Source: Bacillus sp. RO2
GTDB taxonomy: Bacteria > Bacillota > Bacilli > Bacillales > Bacillaceae_I
NCBI RefSeq assembly: GCF_012911845.1
Contig: NZ_JAAXCU010000036.1
Location: forward strand, 54,723-118,722
Length of the DNA: 64,000 nucleotides
Reading direction: 5' to 3'
Position 1 is the first letter of the stretch, and each line of letters opens with the position of its first letter. Shown piece by piece: positions 7,455 to 15,367 of this stretch. The notes below the pieces were generated by a model. It was not told the DNA's origin, did not search any database, and saw nothing but the letters and a program-made list of their open reading frames with translations. Position numbers and translations under genes: made by a program.

Positions 7455-7496
7455 TGGAAGATGTTATTCCTGATTAGATTACAACAAAAAATGAAT

Positions 7497-7627
7497 CGGG
7501 CGGCTTTTCCAAAGTATCGGGCGATAATTGAAGATTACGGGCGATTCTGAAAAATAATCGGGCGATAATTGAAGATTACGGGCGATTTTTTCTACTTTAC
7601 AGGCGATTATTCAAATAATCGGGCGAT
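7497..7627. repeat. Helically phased short-word array B (CGGGCG word, seven copies)
   Basis: CGGGCG(AT) or one close variant (CAGGCG) starts at 7497, 7518, 7538, 7559, 7579, 7600 and 7620. The steps are 21, 20, 21, 20, 21, 20, averaging 20.5 bases or about two turns. Spacers are AT-rich and partly conserved (TAATTGAAGATTA occurs twice). The alternation breaks any reading frame, so it is not coding. It lies between the efflux promoter and the divergent SDR gene. Confidence 0.85.
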
Positions 7628-7640
7628 TGAGGATTATACT

Positions 7641-7691
7641 CTGCAAAAAAAGGTTGCATAATACTCCAGAATTTTAGGAGCTATTTTGCAG
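7641..7691. other. Imperfect hairpin in the 5' region of the SDR gene
   Basis: CTGCAAAA (7641-7648) pairs with TTTTGCAG (7684-7691), with an inner CTCC/GGAG pair at 7664-7680. It sits about 65 bases before the SDR start. It could be an operator or an RNA stem; no T run follows. This and array B account for most of the 385-base gap. Confidence 0.35.
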
Positions 7692-7756
7692 AAAAGAGGA
7701 TTATCTGTCTGTTATAGAGAATTAACTTACTATAACCTATTCTTGGAGGCCTACAT

Positions 7757-8788
7757 ATGAAAATTTTAGTGATTGGCGGTACTCGTTTTTTAGGCAGGTT
7801 TATCGTAGAAGAAGCGTTAAAGCAAGGCCATGAAGTAACGATGTTCAATCGTGGAAATCATCATGATTTGTTTCCACAGGTGGAATGTATTGTAGGAGAC
7901 CGCAATAAAGACCTTTCCCTTCTTGAAGCTGGGAAATGGGATGTAGCCATTGATACGTGCGGCTTTACTCCGAAAGCTTTAGCTGAATCTACCAGGGTGC
8001 TTGCGGATAAAGTAGAACACTATACTTTTATATCAAGCATTTCGGTCTACAAAGATTGGATTCCCCCAAATATTAAGGAGGATTATCCCGTACAATCCTT
8101 AACGGAAAAACAAATAGAAGAAATAGGCTTTGGAACACAAGAGCAGATCAATGCCCATTATGGTGCTTTGAAAGCAGAAAGTGAAAGCGCGGCAGAAGAA
8201 AATATGCCTAATAAAGTATTGCATGTCCGTTCTGGCCTTCTTGTTGGTCCATATGATTATTCTGATCGTTTCTCCTATTGGGTTAATCGCGTAGCTCAAG
8301 GCGGCGAAGTGTTGGCGCCTGGACGAAAAGAGAGAGAAATTCAGTATATAGACGCAAGAGATATGGCTCTATGGATACTGAAAATGGCAGATGAAAAAAT
8401 AACCGGTACTTTTAACGTAACAGGACCAATAACCCCTGCAACAATGGAGGATTACCTGTCCACTTGTAAAAAGGTCTCAGTTTCAGACGCGGATATTATC
8501 TGGGCAGACGAAAGTTTCTTATTGGAACAACAAGTCGCACCTTGGACAGAAATGCCGCTTTGGATTCCAGAAGAGCATCCACTTGTAGAGGGCAGTGAGC
8601 CTTGGCGAGGGTCAAGTTCTATAAATATTGAGAAAGCCTTGGAGCACAGATTGGAAGTTCGACCATTAGAAGAAACCGTAAGGGACGTACTTGACTTTGA
8701 ATCATCAAGAAAAGATGAAGAACGAAAAGCGGGAATTCATAAAGAGAAAGAACAAAATGTGTTGAATGCTTGGAAAACGAGAGCATAA
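7757..8788 (+). CDS. NAD-dependent epimerase/dehydratase-like extended SDR
   Basis: 343 residues from ATG 7757 behind TTGGAGG. The N-terminal GGTRFLGR is the glycine-rich nucleotide loop with a shortened GGxxxxG form, D and R follow in FNRGNHHDLF, and FISSISVYKD holds the Ser and Tyr. The usual Lys of YxxxK is not in standard register. These features match atypical or extended SDRs annotated as NAD-dependent epimerases or reductases in Bacillus. The C-terminal 40 residues are charged and helical. Substrate is unknown. Confidence 0.75.
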   Translation: MKILVIGGTRFLGRFIVEEALKQGHEVTMFNRGNHHDLFPQVECIVGDRNKDLSLLEAGKWDVAIDTCGFTPKALAESTRVLADKVEHYTFISSISVYKDWIPPNIKEDYPVQSLTEKQIEEIGFGTQEQINAHYGALKAESESAAEENMPNKVLHVRSGLLVGPYDYSDRFSYWVNRVAQGGEVLAPGRKEREIQYIDARDMALWILKMADEKITGTFNVTGPITPATMEDYLSTCKKVSVSDADIIWADESFLLEQQVAPWTEMPLWIPEEHPLVEGSEPWRGSSSINIEKALEHRLEVRPLEETVRDVLDFESSRKDEERKAGIHKEKEQNVLNAWKTRA

Positions 8789-8800
8789 ATCATATGATAA

Positions 8801-8835
8801 AAAGCCTGCGATGGTAGTACTCGCAGGCTTTTTTC
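8801..8835 (+). terminator. Terminator of the SDR gene
   Basis: AGCCTGCGA (8803-8811) pairs perfectly with TCGCAGGCT (8821-8829), followed by TTTTTT. Confidence 0.9.
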
Positions 8836-8946
8836 ATTTTAAATTTAAATAAAATGGGCTTAATTATTTTTCATGTACAAGCGACAAATTTCAACCAACA
8901 ACGTCAAATTAAGTGTAAACAAATTTACTAAACTGGAGTGTTCAAC

Positions 8947-9621
8947 ATGAAAAAACATCAAAGAGCCGTGCTGGCTTTAGCTATTACACTTGGGCTTTCG
9001 GGTGCACTTGGTTTCTCATCCTTTGAACCAGCATTTGCGACAAATACTAATGAGGTAATAACCATCAAAAAAGGGGATACGCTGTACAGCCTTTCTAAGA
9101 AGTACAATGTCAAAATCGATGAGCTCAAAAAAATGAATGATTTAACAAATTCAAAGATTATTGCTGGAGAGAAGCTCATCATTAAAGAAGTAACAGACAT
9201 TGTTGTGAAAAAGGGCGACACACTTTACACACTTGCAAAAACTCACGGAACTACCGTAAAGAAATTAAAAGAATGGAATCTGTTAACCTATGAGAATATT
9301 TATACCGGTCAAAAACTACTAATTAAAGCTCCTGTCATAATGAAAGTGAAAAAAGGGGATACACTGTACTCCTTAGCCAAACAGTCTAACACTTCGGTAG
9401 AGCAGTTAAAGGACTGGAACAATTTAACTTCTGATACCATTAAGATCGGCCAACAACTCTACCTCTCCCCTTCTCCTGAGAGCTTCACTATTACAGTAAA
9501 AAAAGGGGACACCTTGTATTCCTTATCTAAGAAATATGGAGTAAACGTTAATGCATTAAAAGAACTTAATAATCTCAGCTCCAACACTATTTATTCAGGG
9601 CAGGAATTAAGACTAAACTAA
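8947..9621 (+). CDS. Secreted protein with four LysM repeats
   Basis: 224 residues from ATG 8947, preceded by CTGGAG at 8 bases. A signal peptide (about 1-31, ending EPAFA) is followed by four LysM units at about 36-80, 83-126, 131-174 and 180-224, each with KKGDTLY(S/T)L and GQ(K/Q/E)L near its end. LysM binds peptidoglycan N-acetylglucosamine. No catalytic domain is present, unlike LytE, LytF or CwlS, so the protein is a pure wall-binding module. It could be a structural or spore-cortex factor, or an autolysin that lost its NlpC/P60 end; the clean terminal Asn and stop give no sign of a frameshift. Confidence 0.85.
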   Translation: MKKHQRAVLALAITLGLSGALGFSSFEPAFATNTNEVITIKKGDTLYSLSKKYNVKIDELKKMNDLTNSKIIAGEKLIIKEVTDIVVKKGDTLYTLAKTHGTTVKKLKEWNLLTYENIYTGQKLLIKAPVIMKVKKGDTLYSLAKQSNTSVEQLKDWNNLTSDTIKIGQQLYLSPSPESFTITVKKGDTLYSLSKKYGVNVNALKELNNLSSNTIYSGQELRLN

Positions 9622-9687
9622 AATAAGATTGAAACTATTTTCCTTCTTAATCGTATTAATAGCTATAGAATAAAGGAGGAACAGCGA

Positions 9688-10197
9688 ATGAAAAAGACTG
9701 TCTATTTTTCAGATAACTTCTTCTCTACTGGAGAAACGGAGATATTTGATGAGGATCAAAAAATCATTGGAAAATTAGATTTAAGGAGTGCTTTTTCTGC
9801 TGCTGTAGATGTTAATACTCCAGCTGGCGATATTATAGTAAGCGGGAGCTTTGGTTTTTTCTCTAACAAATGGTTTGTAAAAGACCATCAGGAAAACGAG
9901 ATTGGAGAACTTCGCGAACGCTTTGCTTTCTTTAAGTCCATCTATGAGTACAAAGCACACGGTCGAGGAATTTATAGGTTGGAAAGCCCCGCCTTTTCAA
10001 GGGAGTACACATTGTTTGACGAAAACGATGAATTGGCTGCCGAATTTAAAAGAATAGACAGCTTCTTCGAGTCTCCGGCCTTTCAGTTGTCTGATTACAC
10101 TCCGGATCTTGATACCGAGGAACTCGTCGCAGTGGTGATGGGGATGAACGCTATTCAGAAAAGACGACGCTCACAAAACGGTTCTGCGGCAACATAA
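9688..10197 (+). CDS. Tubby C-terminal/LURP-one-like protein
   Basis: 169 residues from ATG 9688 with AAAGGAGG. The protein is a run of short beta-strands with turns such as DEDQKIIGKLDLRSAF, KDHQENEIGELRE and FDENDELAAEFKRI. This is the pattern of the tubby-like beta-barrel of the LURP-one/YxjI group, in which each strand pair describes a lipid or scaffold-binding sheet. No catalytic residues stand out. It follows the LysM gene by 66 bases and may share its transcript, since no terminator separates them. The assignment rests on pattern, not on a search. Confidence 0.5.
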   Translation: MKKTVYFSDNFFSTGETEIFDEDQKIIGKLDLRSAFSAAVDVNTPAGDIIVSGSFGFFSNKWFVKDHQENEIGELRERFAFFKSIYEYKAHGRGIYRLESPAFSREYTLFDENDELAAEFKRIDSFFESPAFQLSDYTPDLDTEELVAVVMGMNAIQKRRRSQNGSAAT

Positions 10198-10209
10198 TTC
10201 TATATGGAA

Positions 10210-10256
10210 AGTGGCAGTCAAAAGATCCGTTTCGACCTCCCGACTGCCATTTTTTA
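10210..10256 (+). terminator. Terminator of the LysM/tubby-like unit
   Basis: TGGCAGTC (10212-10219) pairs with GACTGCCA (10242-10249), followed by TTTTTT. The loop is about 22 bases. Confidence 0.7.
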
Positions 10257-11978
10257 TGCTAATTCCTTTTTTAACCTCATCAATTTTAACAACTCATTAT
10301 CCATAGAGGTATATTCCTCACTATCCCTATTAACCATGCTGATTTTCCCCAATAATTCCGTAATCCTCGCCTCCAAAATCGCAACCTTTTCACTGCTTTC
10401 TTTTTCAGAAGATGCCACCTGGCTCCTTCTTTTCTCTTCATACTCTTTTATGCCAGTTTCCACTCGTTTTATTCTCTTATTCTCAATCACCAGCAGTTTG
10501 TCACATAGCTTCTCAATAAAATAGCGGTCATGGGAGATAACGATGAGCGTACCAGTGAACGTAGACAAGGTGGCTTCCATCTGTTCTCTGCTTGGTAGGT
10601 CCAGATGATTGGTCGGTTCGTCGAGGATTAAAACATCATATTCCTGCATGATCATATGAACCAACTTCACTCTTGTTTTCTCGCCAAGGCTCAGGGTACT
10701 AAGTGGTTTGGTGAGATTTTCCTCATGCATTCCCATATTTGCAAAAATGGTTCGAGCTTTGGAAACACGTTCCCAGCCAATAAAATCTAAAAATTCCATG
10801 GCAGTTTTATTCATAGGCATGTCACTGACTTCCTGGCTCAAATAGGCAATTTTTAAGGAAGCACTTTTCCACAGTGAACCTTTTGAAGTATATTCCTGTT
10901 CCAGTAGCATTTTAATAAATGTGGTTTTTCCTGAACCATTTTCACCAATCAACCCTATTCTCTCTCCATGCTTCACATAAAAATGACTTTTTTCAAAGAG
11001 AAGTCGTTCACCAAATTGTTTGGTTAGCCCTTTCGCCTCCAAAATTCTTTTACCTCTTTTTCCGTCCGTTTCAAATTCAAATTTGACCTGGACTTCTTCC
11101 TTCGGCTTTTCCACTTTATGTTTAGACAGTTCGAGTTCCAACCTTTTTGTCTTTGATTTAATTTGGTTATCCTTTTTCTTTGCTTTTACCCGTTCAAATT
11201 CTTTTAAGCCCATCTGTTTACGCTCACCAGGGTTATCCCTCTTGCCTGCTTCTCTATGCGCCTTTTCAGACCACTGTTTCAAGTTGGCAACTTGATCTTC
11301 AATTATTTTAATTTTTCGTTGCTGCTTCCCATAGTCACGGATTTGCTGATCGTGACGACGCTGTTTCTCTTGGCGATATGCTGTGTAATTCCCTTCATAC
11401 TCCATTAACTTACAATCTTCTATTTCATAAATCTTAGAAACCGTCTTATCCAAGAAATACCTATCATGAGAGATGATGATCGCTGCACCAGCAAATTTAC
11501 TTAGTTCTGATACTAACCAGTTCACACCTTTCATATCCATGTGGTTAGTCGGCTCATCTAAGCAGAGCAACTGTGGAGATTGCGTCCAGATTTTTGCCAA
11601 AGCCAACTTCAGTCTCTCACCACCGCTTAAAGTGTCGCAGGATACTTCATCACGTGTAATGGATTTTGCGAGTCCCAACTCACTTGCCGCACGTAAGAGA
11701 CCTTTAGCTTCCTCCATCATTTCTTCATCTGTATTAACGGTATAATCGGTGGTTTGAGGAAGATACCCGATCTTTAATGAAGCTGGAAATTTAGAAATAC
11801 TTCCCGAATCGGGTTTGATTGAACCCATCATTAACTTCATCAACGTTGTCTTCCCCGCTCCATTCCAACCGACCAACCCTATTTTCTCACCATTCCTTAT
11901 ATCAAAGGAAATCTCCTTCAAAATATCCCGTTCGCCAAAACTTTTATTTACTTGTTTCACTTGTAGTATCACTGTCAT
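10254..11978 (-). CDS. ABC-F subfamily ATPase (ribosome-protection type)
   Basis: 574 residues from ATG 11978, which has GAGGTG at 7 bases; the upstream ATG at 11993 overlaps that signal. There are two ATPase domains without membrane helices: Walker A GWNGAGKTT and GENGSGKTT, signatures LSGGERLKLALA and LSLGEKTRVKL, Walker B LLCLDEPTNH and VLILDEPTNH. A charged interdomain linker (about 240-300) and a short coiled C-terminal extension are present. This matches ABC-F proteins such as Msr, Vga, Lsa and VmlR, which dislodge antibiotics from the ribosome. A promoter plus attenuator leader upstream supports a drug-responsive role. Drug class is not readable. Confidence 0.85.
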   Translation of the reverse strand: MTVILQVKQVNKSFGERDILKEISFDIRNGEKIGLVGWNGAGKTTLMKLMMGSIKPDSGSISKFPASLKIGYLPQTTDYTVNTDEEMMEEAKGLLRAASELGLAKSITRDEVSCDTLSGGERLKLALAKIWTQSPQLLCLDEPTNHMDMKGVNWLVSELSKFAGAAIIISHDRYFLDKTVSKIYEIEDCKLMEYEGNYTAYRQEKQRRHDQQIRDYGKQQRKIKIIEDQVANLKQWSEKAHREAGKRDNPGERKQMGLKEFERVKAKKKDNQIKSKTKRLELELSKHKVEKPKEEVQVKFEFETDGKRGKRILEAKGLTKQFGERLLFEKSHFYVKHGERIGLIGENGSGKTTFIKMLLEQEYTSKGSLWKSASLKIAYLSQEVSDMPMNKTAMEFLDFIGWERVSKARTIFANMGMHEENLTKPLSTLSLGEKTRVKLVHMIMQEYDVLILDEPTNHLDLPSREQMEATLSTFTGTLIVISHDRYFIEKLCDKLLVIENKRIKRVETGIKEYEEKRRSQVASSEKESSEKVAILEARITELLGKISMVNRDSEEYTSMDNELLKLMRLKKELA

Positions 11979-12037
11979 ACATATGCACCTCATTATCGTT
12001 TTTTATTTATAAATGAGCAGCCATCGTATCAACCATC

Positions 12038-12070
12038 ACAAAAAACCTCCCCAGAATCCTGGAGAGGTTT
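12038..12070 (-). terminator. Attenuator terminator in the ABC-F leader
   Basis: Reverse strand: AACCTCTCCAG, GATT loop, CTGGGGAGGTT (12044-12069), then TTTTTT. The 5' arm TCTCCAGG is complementary over 8 bases to CCTGGAGA at 12210-12217 further upstream in the same leader, which could form an antiterminator. Confidence 0.85.
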
Positions 12071-12134
12071 AAAAGAAAAGTCGATTGCATATGCAAACTA
12101 CGCCTATTCTACAAGTAAGTATCACAAAATAACA

Positions 12135-12224
12135 CTAATCCAAAATGGATAGCGAAACAACTATACACAGATACTTATGGCAGGTAAAAATGGGCAGACT
12201 AATCCAATTCTCCAGGTTCCTCAT
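12135..12224 (-). CDS. Possible 29-residue leader ORF of the ABC-F gene
   Basis: ATG 12224 opens a frame beginning MRNLENWISLPIF and ending SLSILD at TAG 12135. It has no close Shine-Dalgarno of its own; the nearest, AGGAGT, lies 21 bases upstream and serves an ATG-TGA start-stop pair. Translation by reinitiation is conceivable. Its first codons contain the CCTGGAGA element that can pair with the terminator arm. Confidence 0.3.
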   Translation of the reverse strand: MRNLENWISLPIFTCHKYLCIVVSLSILD

Positions 12225-12232
12225 TTTATCAA

Positions 12233-12250
12233 TCACATGAGTTCACTCCT
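12233..12250 (-). promoter_or_regulatory. Shine-Dalgarno plus ATG-TGA start-stop element in the ABC-F leader
   Basis: AGGAGT (12250-12245) is followed after 7 bases by ATG (12238) immediately succeeded by TGA. This minimal start-stop ORF would park an initiating ribosome in the leader, next to the antiterminator element. Another mini-ORF (ATG TGG AAT TAA, Met-Trp-Asn) lies just upstream at 12261-12272. Confidence 0.45.
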
Positions 12251-12260
12251 AAGAAATAGA

Positions 12261-12272
12261 TTAATTCCACAT
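12261..12272 (-). CDS. Three-codon mini-ORF (Met-Trp-Asn) in the ABC-F leader
   Basis: ATG TGG AAT TAA preceded by GGAAGG at 11 bases. Very short uORFs are known in leaders of drug-responsive ABC-F genes, such as the Lsa and VmlR type. This one is a candidate sensor ORF, but it may be chance. Confidence 0.3.
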   Translation of the reverse strand: MWN

Positions 12273-12314
12273 CGCGCCTTGTACCTTCCTTTTCTCGTAT
12301 AGTATTGCATTATT

Positions 12315-12343
12315 AGTATATTTTCCCTTTTCAAAATTGTCAA
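12315..12343 (-). promoter_or_regulatory. SigA promoter of the ABC-F leader
   Basis: Reverse strand: perfect TTGACA (12343-12338), 17-base spacer, TATACT (12320-12315). Transcription would start near 12308, giving a leader of about 330 bases before the ABC-F start. Confidence 0.8.
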
Positions 12344-12349
12344 TCGTAA

Positions 12350-12796
12350 TTATAAGCAATGTTTAATAAAATATTCCCTTGTTTCCTCGTGGGCAAGCTT
12401 TCTAAGCACCTCTTCTTTTTTGAAAATACCAATCTCACTTATCTCGTCATCTTGTGGCAACCAATCTTTGCTATCCCCTTTATACTCAACAAGAAACATG
12501 GTTGTCACTTGGGAATGATATCCTATCCTTTCTGCAATGTCTTGAGGAAATTTAAAGCTTATTTTTTCTTCAAATTCTTTTATAACAACAAAGTTGTCCT
12601 TCCCTGTTTCTTCCTTCAGTTCTCTCCGTACAGCCTCGCAAGGAGTGGAATCTGTTTTCTCCACACCGCCTTTGATAAAATCCCATTCACCCTGGATTTC
12701 TTTTTTGCCATCTGTCATATTAATTTTTGTTTTTAGTATTAATATGTATTCCATGCCTATTGTTACAATTGCTCCAACTGCTTGTCTAACTCTCAT
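12350..12796 (-). CDS. Nudix hydrolase
   Basis: 148 residues from ATG 12796 with AAGGAGG. The Nudix box is GGVEKTDSTPCEAVRRE followed by LKEETG, matching GX5EX7REUXEEXGU apart from small insertions before the helix. The N-terminal RVRQAVGAIV is the typical first strand. The family hydrolyses nucleoside diphosphates linked to another moiety. Specificity cannot be read. The gene ends 7 bases before the ABC-F promoter and is not part of that unit. Confidence 0.8.
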   Translation of the reverse strand: MRVRQAVGAIVTIGMEYILILKTKINMTDGKKEIQGEWDFIKGGVEKTDSTPCEAVRRELKEETGKDNFVVIKEFEEKISFKFPQDIAERIGYHSQVTTMFLVEYKGDSKDWLPQDDEISEIGIFKKEEVLRKLAHEETREYFIKHCL

Positions 12797-12893
12797 AAGC
12801 GTCCTCCTTCACCGTTATCTGAATTTTTTCTCATTTTTATGATATACTATACATAAAGAAACAGAAACCATCATAACGGAGGTTATGCAAGAC

Positions 12894-13175
12894 ATGGAAT
12901 ATCTTTTTCCAATGATTGCGCTATTCTTGTTAGGTATGCTTGTTTTTTCAGGTGGCGGATTAATGGCGTACCTGAACAAAAAAGTTCATTTTGTCAGTGT
13001 CATTCTAACAATGGTCAGTTTTGGGATCTTTTATAGTCTGATTGCAAGAATTACCGACCTATTGCCCGCAATTATTACGATGTCCACCGTTCTATCGCTG
13101 TTAGGGATCTGGGTTGTGAACAACTATCGTACTGTCAAAATGACGGCAAAAGAATTAGATAAACAAACTCCATAA
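12894..13175 (+). CDS. Small three-helix membrane protein, unknown function
   Basis: 93 residues from ATG 12894, 11 bases after GGAGG; an ATG at 12885 is only 2 bases from it. Three hydrophobic helices (about 4-22, 30-52, 54-74) are followed by a basic cytoplasmic tail with KMTAKELDKQTP. It resembles the general layout of YesK-like proteins, but I cannot assign a family. It is monocistronic with its own terminator. Confidence 0.6.
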   Translation: MEYLFPMIALFLLGMLVFSGGGLMAYLNKKVHFVSVILTMVSFGIFYSLIARITDLLPAIITMSTVLSLLGIWVVNNYRTVKMTAKELDKQTP

Positions 13176-13189
13176 AATAGTGTAACCCA

Positions 13190-13221
13190 AGCACATAACC
13201 ACATAAGGTTGTGTGTTTTTC
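13190..13221 (+). terminator. Terminator of the three-helix membrane protein gene
   Basis: CACATAACC (13192-13200) pairs with GGTTGTGTG (13207-13215) with one G-U, followed by TTTTT. Confidence 0.75.
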
Positions 13222-13322
13222 CGTCTAAAGTTGTATGAGGTCTTCGCACTTTTTCCGGAGGTCAGGTTGAGAGACTCCTAATACAATAAAAGTAATTCTT
13301 AATTATCAGGAGGTTACTTTCA

Positions 13323-13775
13323 ATGAAGAGCACGGAATTATATGAAACGCATGTGAAAACGGTTGATTTGGAAGCGGCGGTTACATTCTACAAAAGCCTG
13401 GGATTGAAGCTTGCTTACTTTTTAGAGGATAGGAGAGTGGCATTTTTCTTTTTAGGTGATGCAGAAAAGAAGCAGCAGATGCTTGGAGTTTGGGAGGTTA
13501 ATAAACATGAGTTTGTTCGCTCCCATTTTGCTTTCAAGGTCACTCTCGAGCAGTTGAGAAGTGTACCACAATTTTTACATGCAAAAGGTATTGCGCTTTC
13601 CTCGAGTTTTGGATTGGACGTAAGTGAACCCGTTGTCCACGCATGGATGCCTGCTGCCTGCTATTATTTCTCAGATCCGGACGGCAATAGCTTGGAGTAC
13701 CTCGCTCTCCTTGAGCAAGAGCCCAAACCAGAATTAGGTGTCTTACATTTGAGCGAGTGGGAAAAGTTGGGCTAA
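13323..13775 (+). CDS. VOC (glyoxalase/bleomycin-resistance fold) family protein
   Basis: 150 residues from ATG 13323 with AGGAGG. Two beta-alpha-beta-beta-beta halves are visible. The first starts ELYETHVKTVDLEAAVTFYK with a likely metal-binding His, and the second ends YYFSDPDGNSLEYLAL with the conserved Glu. RSHFAF gives another candidate ligand. The fold covers glyoxalase I, dioxygenases and drug-binding proteins, so function is open. Confidence 0.75.
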   Translation: MKSTELYETHVKTVDLEAAVTFYKSLGLKLAYFLEDRRVAFFFLGDAEKKQQMLGVWEVNKHEFVRSHFAFKVTLEQLRSVPQFLHAKGIALSSSFGLDVSEPVVHAWMPAACYYFSDPDGNSLEYLALLEQEPKPELGVLHLSEWEKLG

Positions 13776-13842
13776 TTACTACTGGGCAGAGTAGGAAGCT
13801 GAGGTTACTTGCTTGTTATTTTTCAAGCCGTCGATAGCAAAT

Positions 13843-14049
13843 GTCCGAAGATTTTTGAAAGTTGACCGAAGATTCCGCGTTATTGACCGAAGTTTTTGAA
13901 AATTTGTCCGAAGTTTTCCGATATTTGGCCGAACCAAAAATCTAAATGACCGAACCCCAGGTAAAAGTTGACCGAACATCACAGCGATTTGACCGAACTT
14001 CCAGTTTTTCAAGGTTTAAATGACCGAAGCAAGGAGAATATTGTCCGAA
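13843..14049. repeat. Helically phased short-word array C (GACCGAA word, ten copies)
   Basis: GACCGAA, with variants GTCCGAA and GGCCGAA, starts at 13843, 13864, 13885, 13906, 13927, 13948, 13970, 13991, 14022 and 14043. The steps are 21 (five times), 22, 21, 31 and 21, so almost two helical turns each, with one step of three turns. Spacers vary freely. It fills the gap between two converging genes. Confidence 0.9.
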
Positions 14050-14189
14050 CCATTTTTTCACATCCATAAAGCATCTATTTTCCTTAAAAAAACAACATTT
14101 TTTTAAAAACTTTACCCTGCATGCCCTGATGAGTTTATTACTATTTAAAAAAAGCGCAAAAAAGCAGCCCCGTATGTACTACTCCATTC

Positions 14190-14232
14190 TAAAAAGCCGC
14201 CCCGACAACCATAAAGGTTACCAAAGCGGCTC
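14190..14232 (-). terminator. Terminator of the acyltransferase gene
   Basis: Reverse strand AGCCGC (14231-14226) pairs with GCGGCT (14200-14195) around an inner GGTAACC/GGTTGTC stem, followed by TTTTTAG. It begins 7 bases after the stop codon. Confidence 0.75.
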
Positions 14233-14238
14233 CAATCA

Positions 14239-15228
14239 TTAACCATTCTTCAAAGACAAACTTTCTCTCAGATACCCAAAAGGCGTCTGAATAGCTTTTA
14301 CAACATATTTATTCCCTGTTACCACTGTCACCAGAATACTCAACAACAGAAGCAACATGTATCCTGCTGGTGAGTTGACTGCTTGGCCAAAGCTCGTTTC
14401 AAAGAACCACTTGATGATAAAGCCGTGAAGGATATATACATAAAACGATCTTCTTCCGATGCCGGTAAAGATATATTTATCTTTAGGCACCAATGCGAAG
14501 AATGCAATGGTTACAAGCATGCTGCCGGCATATATGCCGATACGCATCAACATATCAGTTAAAGAAGAAAACGTGTAAGTTCCATAAAGAATACTCGCTC
14601 CGTCAATTCCGCCTAACCAAACATAAATACCAGCAAACAACACGACAAGAAACGCCGAAGCGTGAACACGGTATGCGCCATTTTTCAATTTCTCAAATAG
14701 GTCTGTTCTTGTTAGATAATACCCTATCAAAAAGAATGGGAAGAAATAAAACGTTCGATCTAAGCTTAAGAATCTTTCTGGAATATCAACGAAACCGATT
14801 ACGATACCAAGTAGTATTGCAATAGGAATACTGTAGCGAGCTTTGAATTTCCCAAACAGGGGCAACATCAGTTTCCAGGCAATCATACTCAATAAGAACC
14901 ACATTGCCCATCTCGGAGTGAAGTATTCCAAAGTCATAGATGGATCAGCATAAAGCTGACTGTAAAACAACGTATAGATAGTCTGCAAAATTAAATACGG
15001 TACTAATAATCTCGTTATAATTTTTACGTAATAGCCTTTTTTATGAAAGTTGGTACTGAAATGACCGGCTAAAAGGATAAAGGCCGGCATATGAAAAATA
15101 AAGATAAAATGGTAAATGGACACAAGCCACTCATCATTTGCTCGATACGGCGAAATGATATGTCCAAATACAACAAGAAAAATCAAGATAAACTTCGCAT
15201 TATCAAAGAAGGAATCGCGAGTTTTCAT
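14239..15228 (-). CDS. Acyltransferase-3-type membrane protein (YkrP-like)
   Basis: 329 residues from ATG 15228, 8 bases after GGAGG; the ATG at 15243 overlaps the signal. About ten membrane helices. DNAKFILIFLVVFGHII carries the N-terminal His of the acyltransferase-3 fold, FIFHMPAFILLAGHF is the second conserved segment, and RRSFYVYILHGFI a third. The family moves acetyl or other acyl groups onto envelope sugars. B. subtilis YkrP is the nearest remembered relative. Acceptor is unknown. Confidence 0.75.
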   Translation of the reverse strand: MKTRDSFFDNAKFILIFLVVFGHIISPYRANDEWLVSIYHFIFIFHMPAFILLAGHFSTNFHKKGYYVKIITRLLVPYLILQTIYTLFYSQLYADPSMTLEYFTPRWAMWFLLSMIAWKLMLPLFGKFKARYSIPIAILLGIVIGFVDIPERFLSLDRTFYFFPFFLIGYYLTRTDLFEKLKNGAYRVHASAFLVVLFAGIYVWLGGIDGASILYGTYTFSSLTDMLMRIGIYAGSMLVTIAFFALVPKDKYIFTGIGRRSFYVYILHGFIIKWFFETSFGQAVNSPAGYMLLLLLSILVTVVTGNKYVVKAIQTPFGYLRESLSLKNG

Positions 15229-15367
15229 GGTGTTCTCCTCCATTTCCAGTTATACGAAGGTATTTACCCACATTTATGCACCACATAAACATGGACATAT
15301 ATTCATTCGAAGAGTATAACATGAACTTGTCCGTTGGAGGAATGAAAAAATTTCCTTTCAGCATCCA

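Noticed and set aside
12359..12736. Forward-strand 125-codon frame
   Set aside because: Antisense shadow of the Nudix gene; composition rich in Phe and Cys typical of reversed coding DNA.
13779..14012. Reverse-strand 77-codon frame through array C, with heptad-like Leu-Arg pattern
   Set aside because: It has no start signal, and the 22- and 31-base steps break the frame of the repeat. The pattern comes from the 21-base array and is not a protein.
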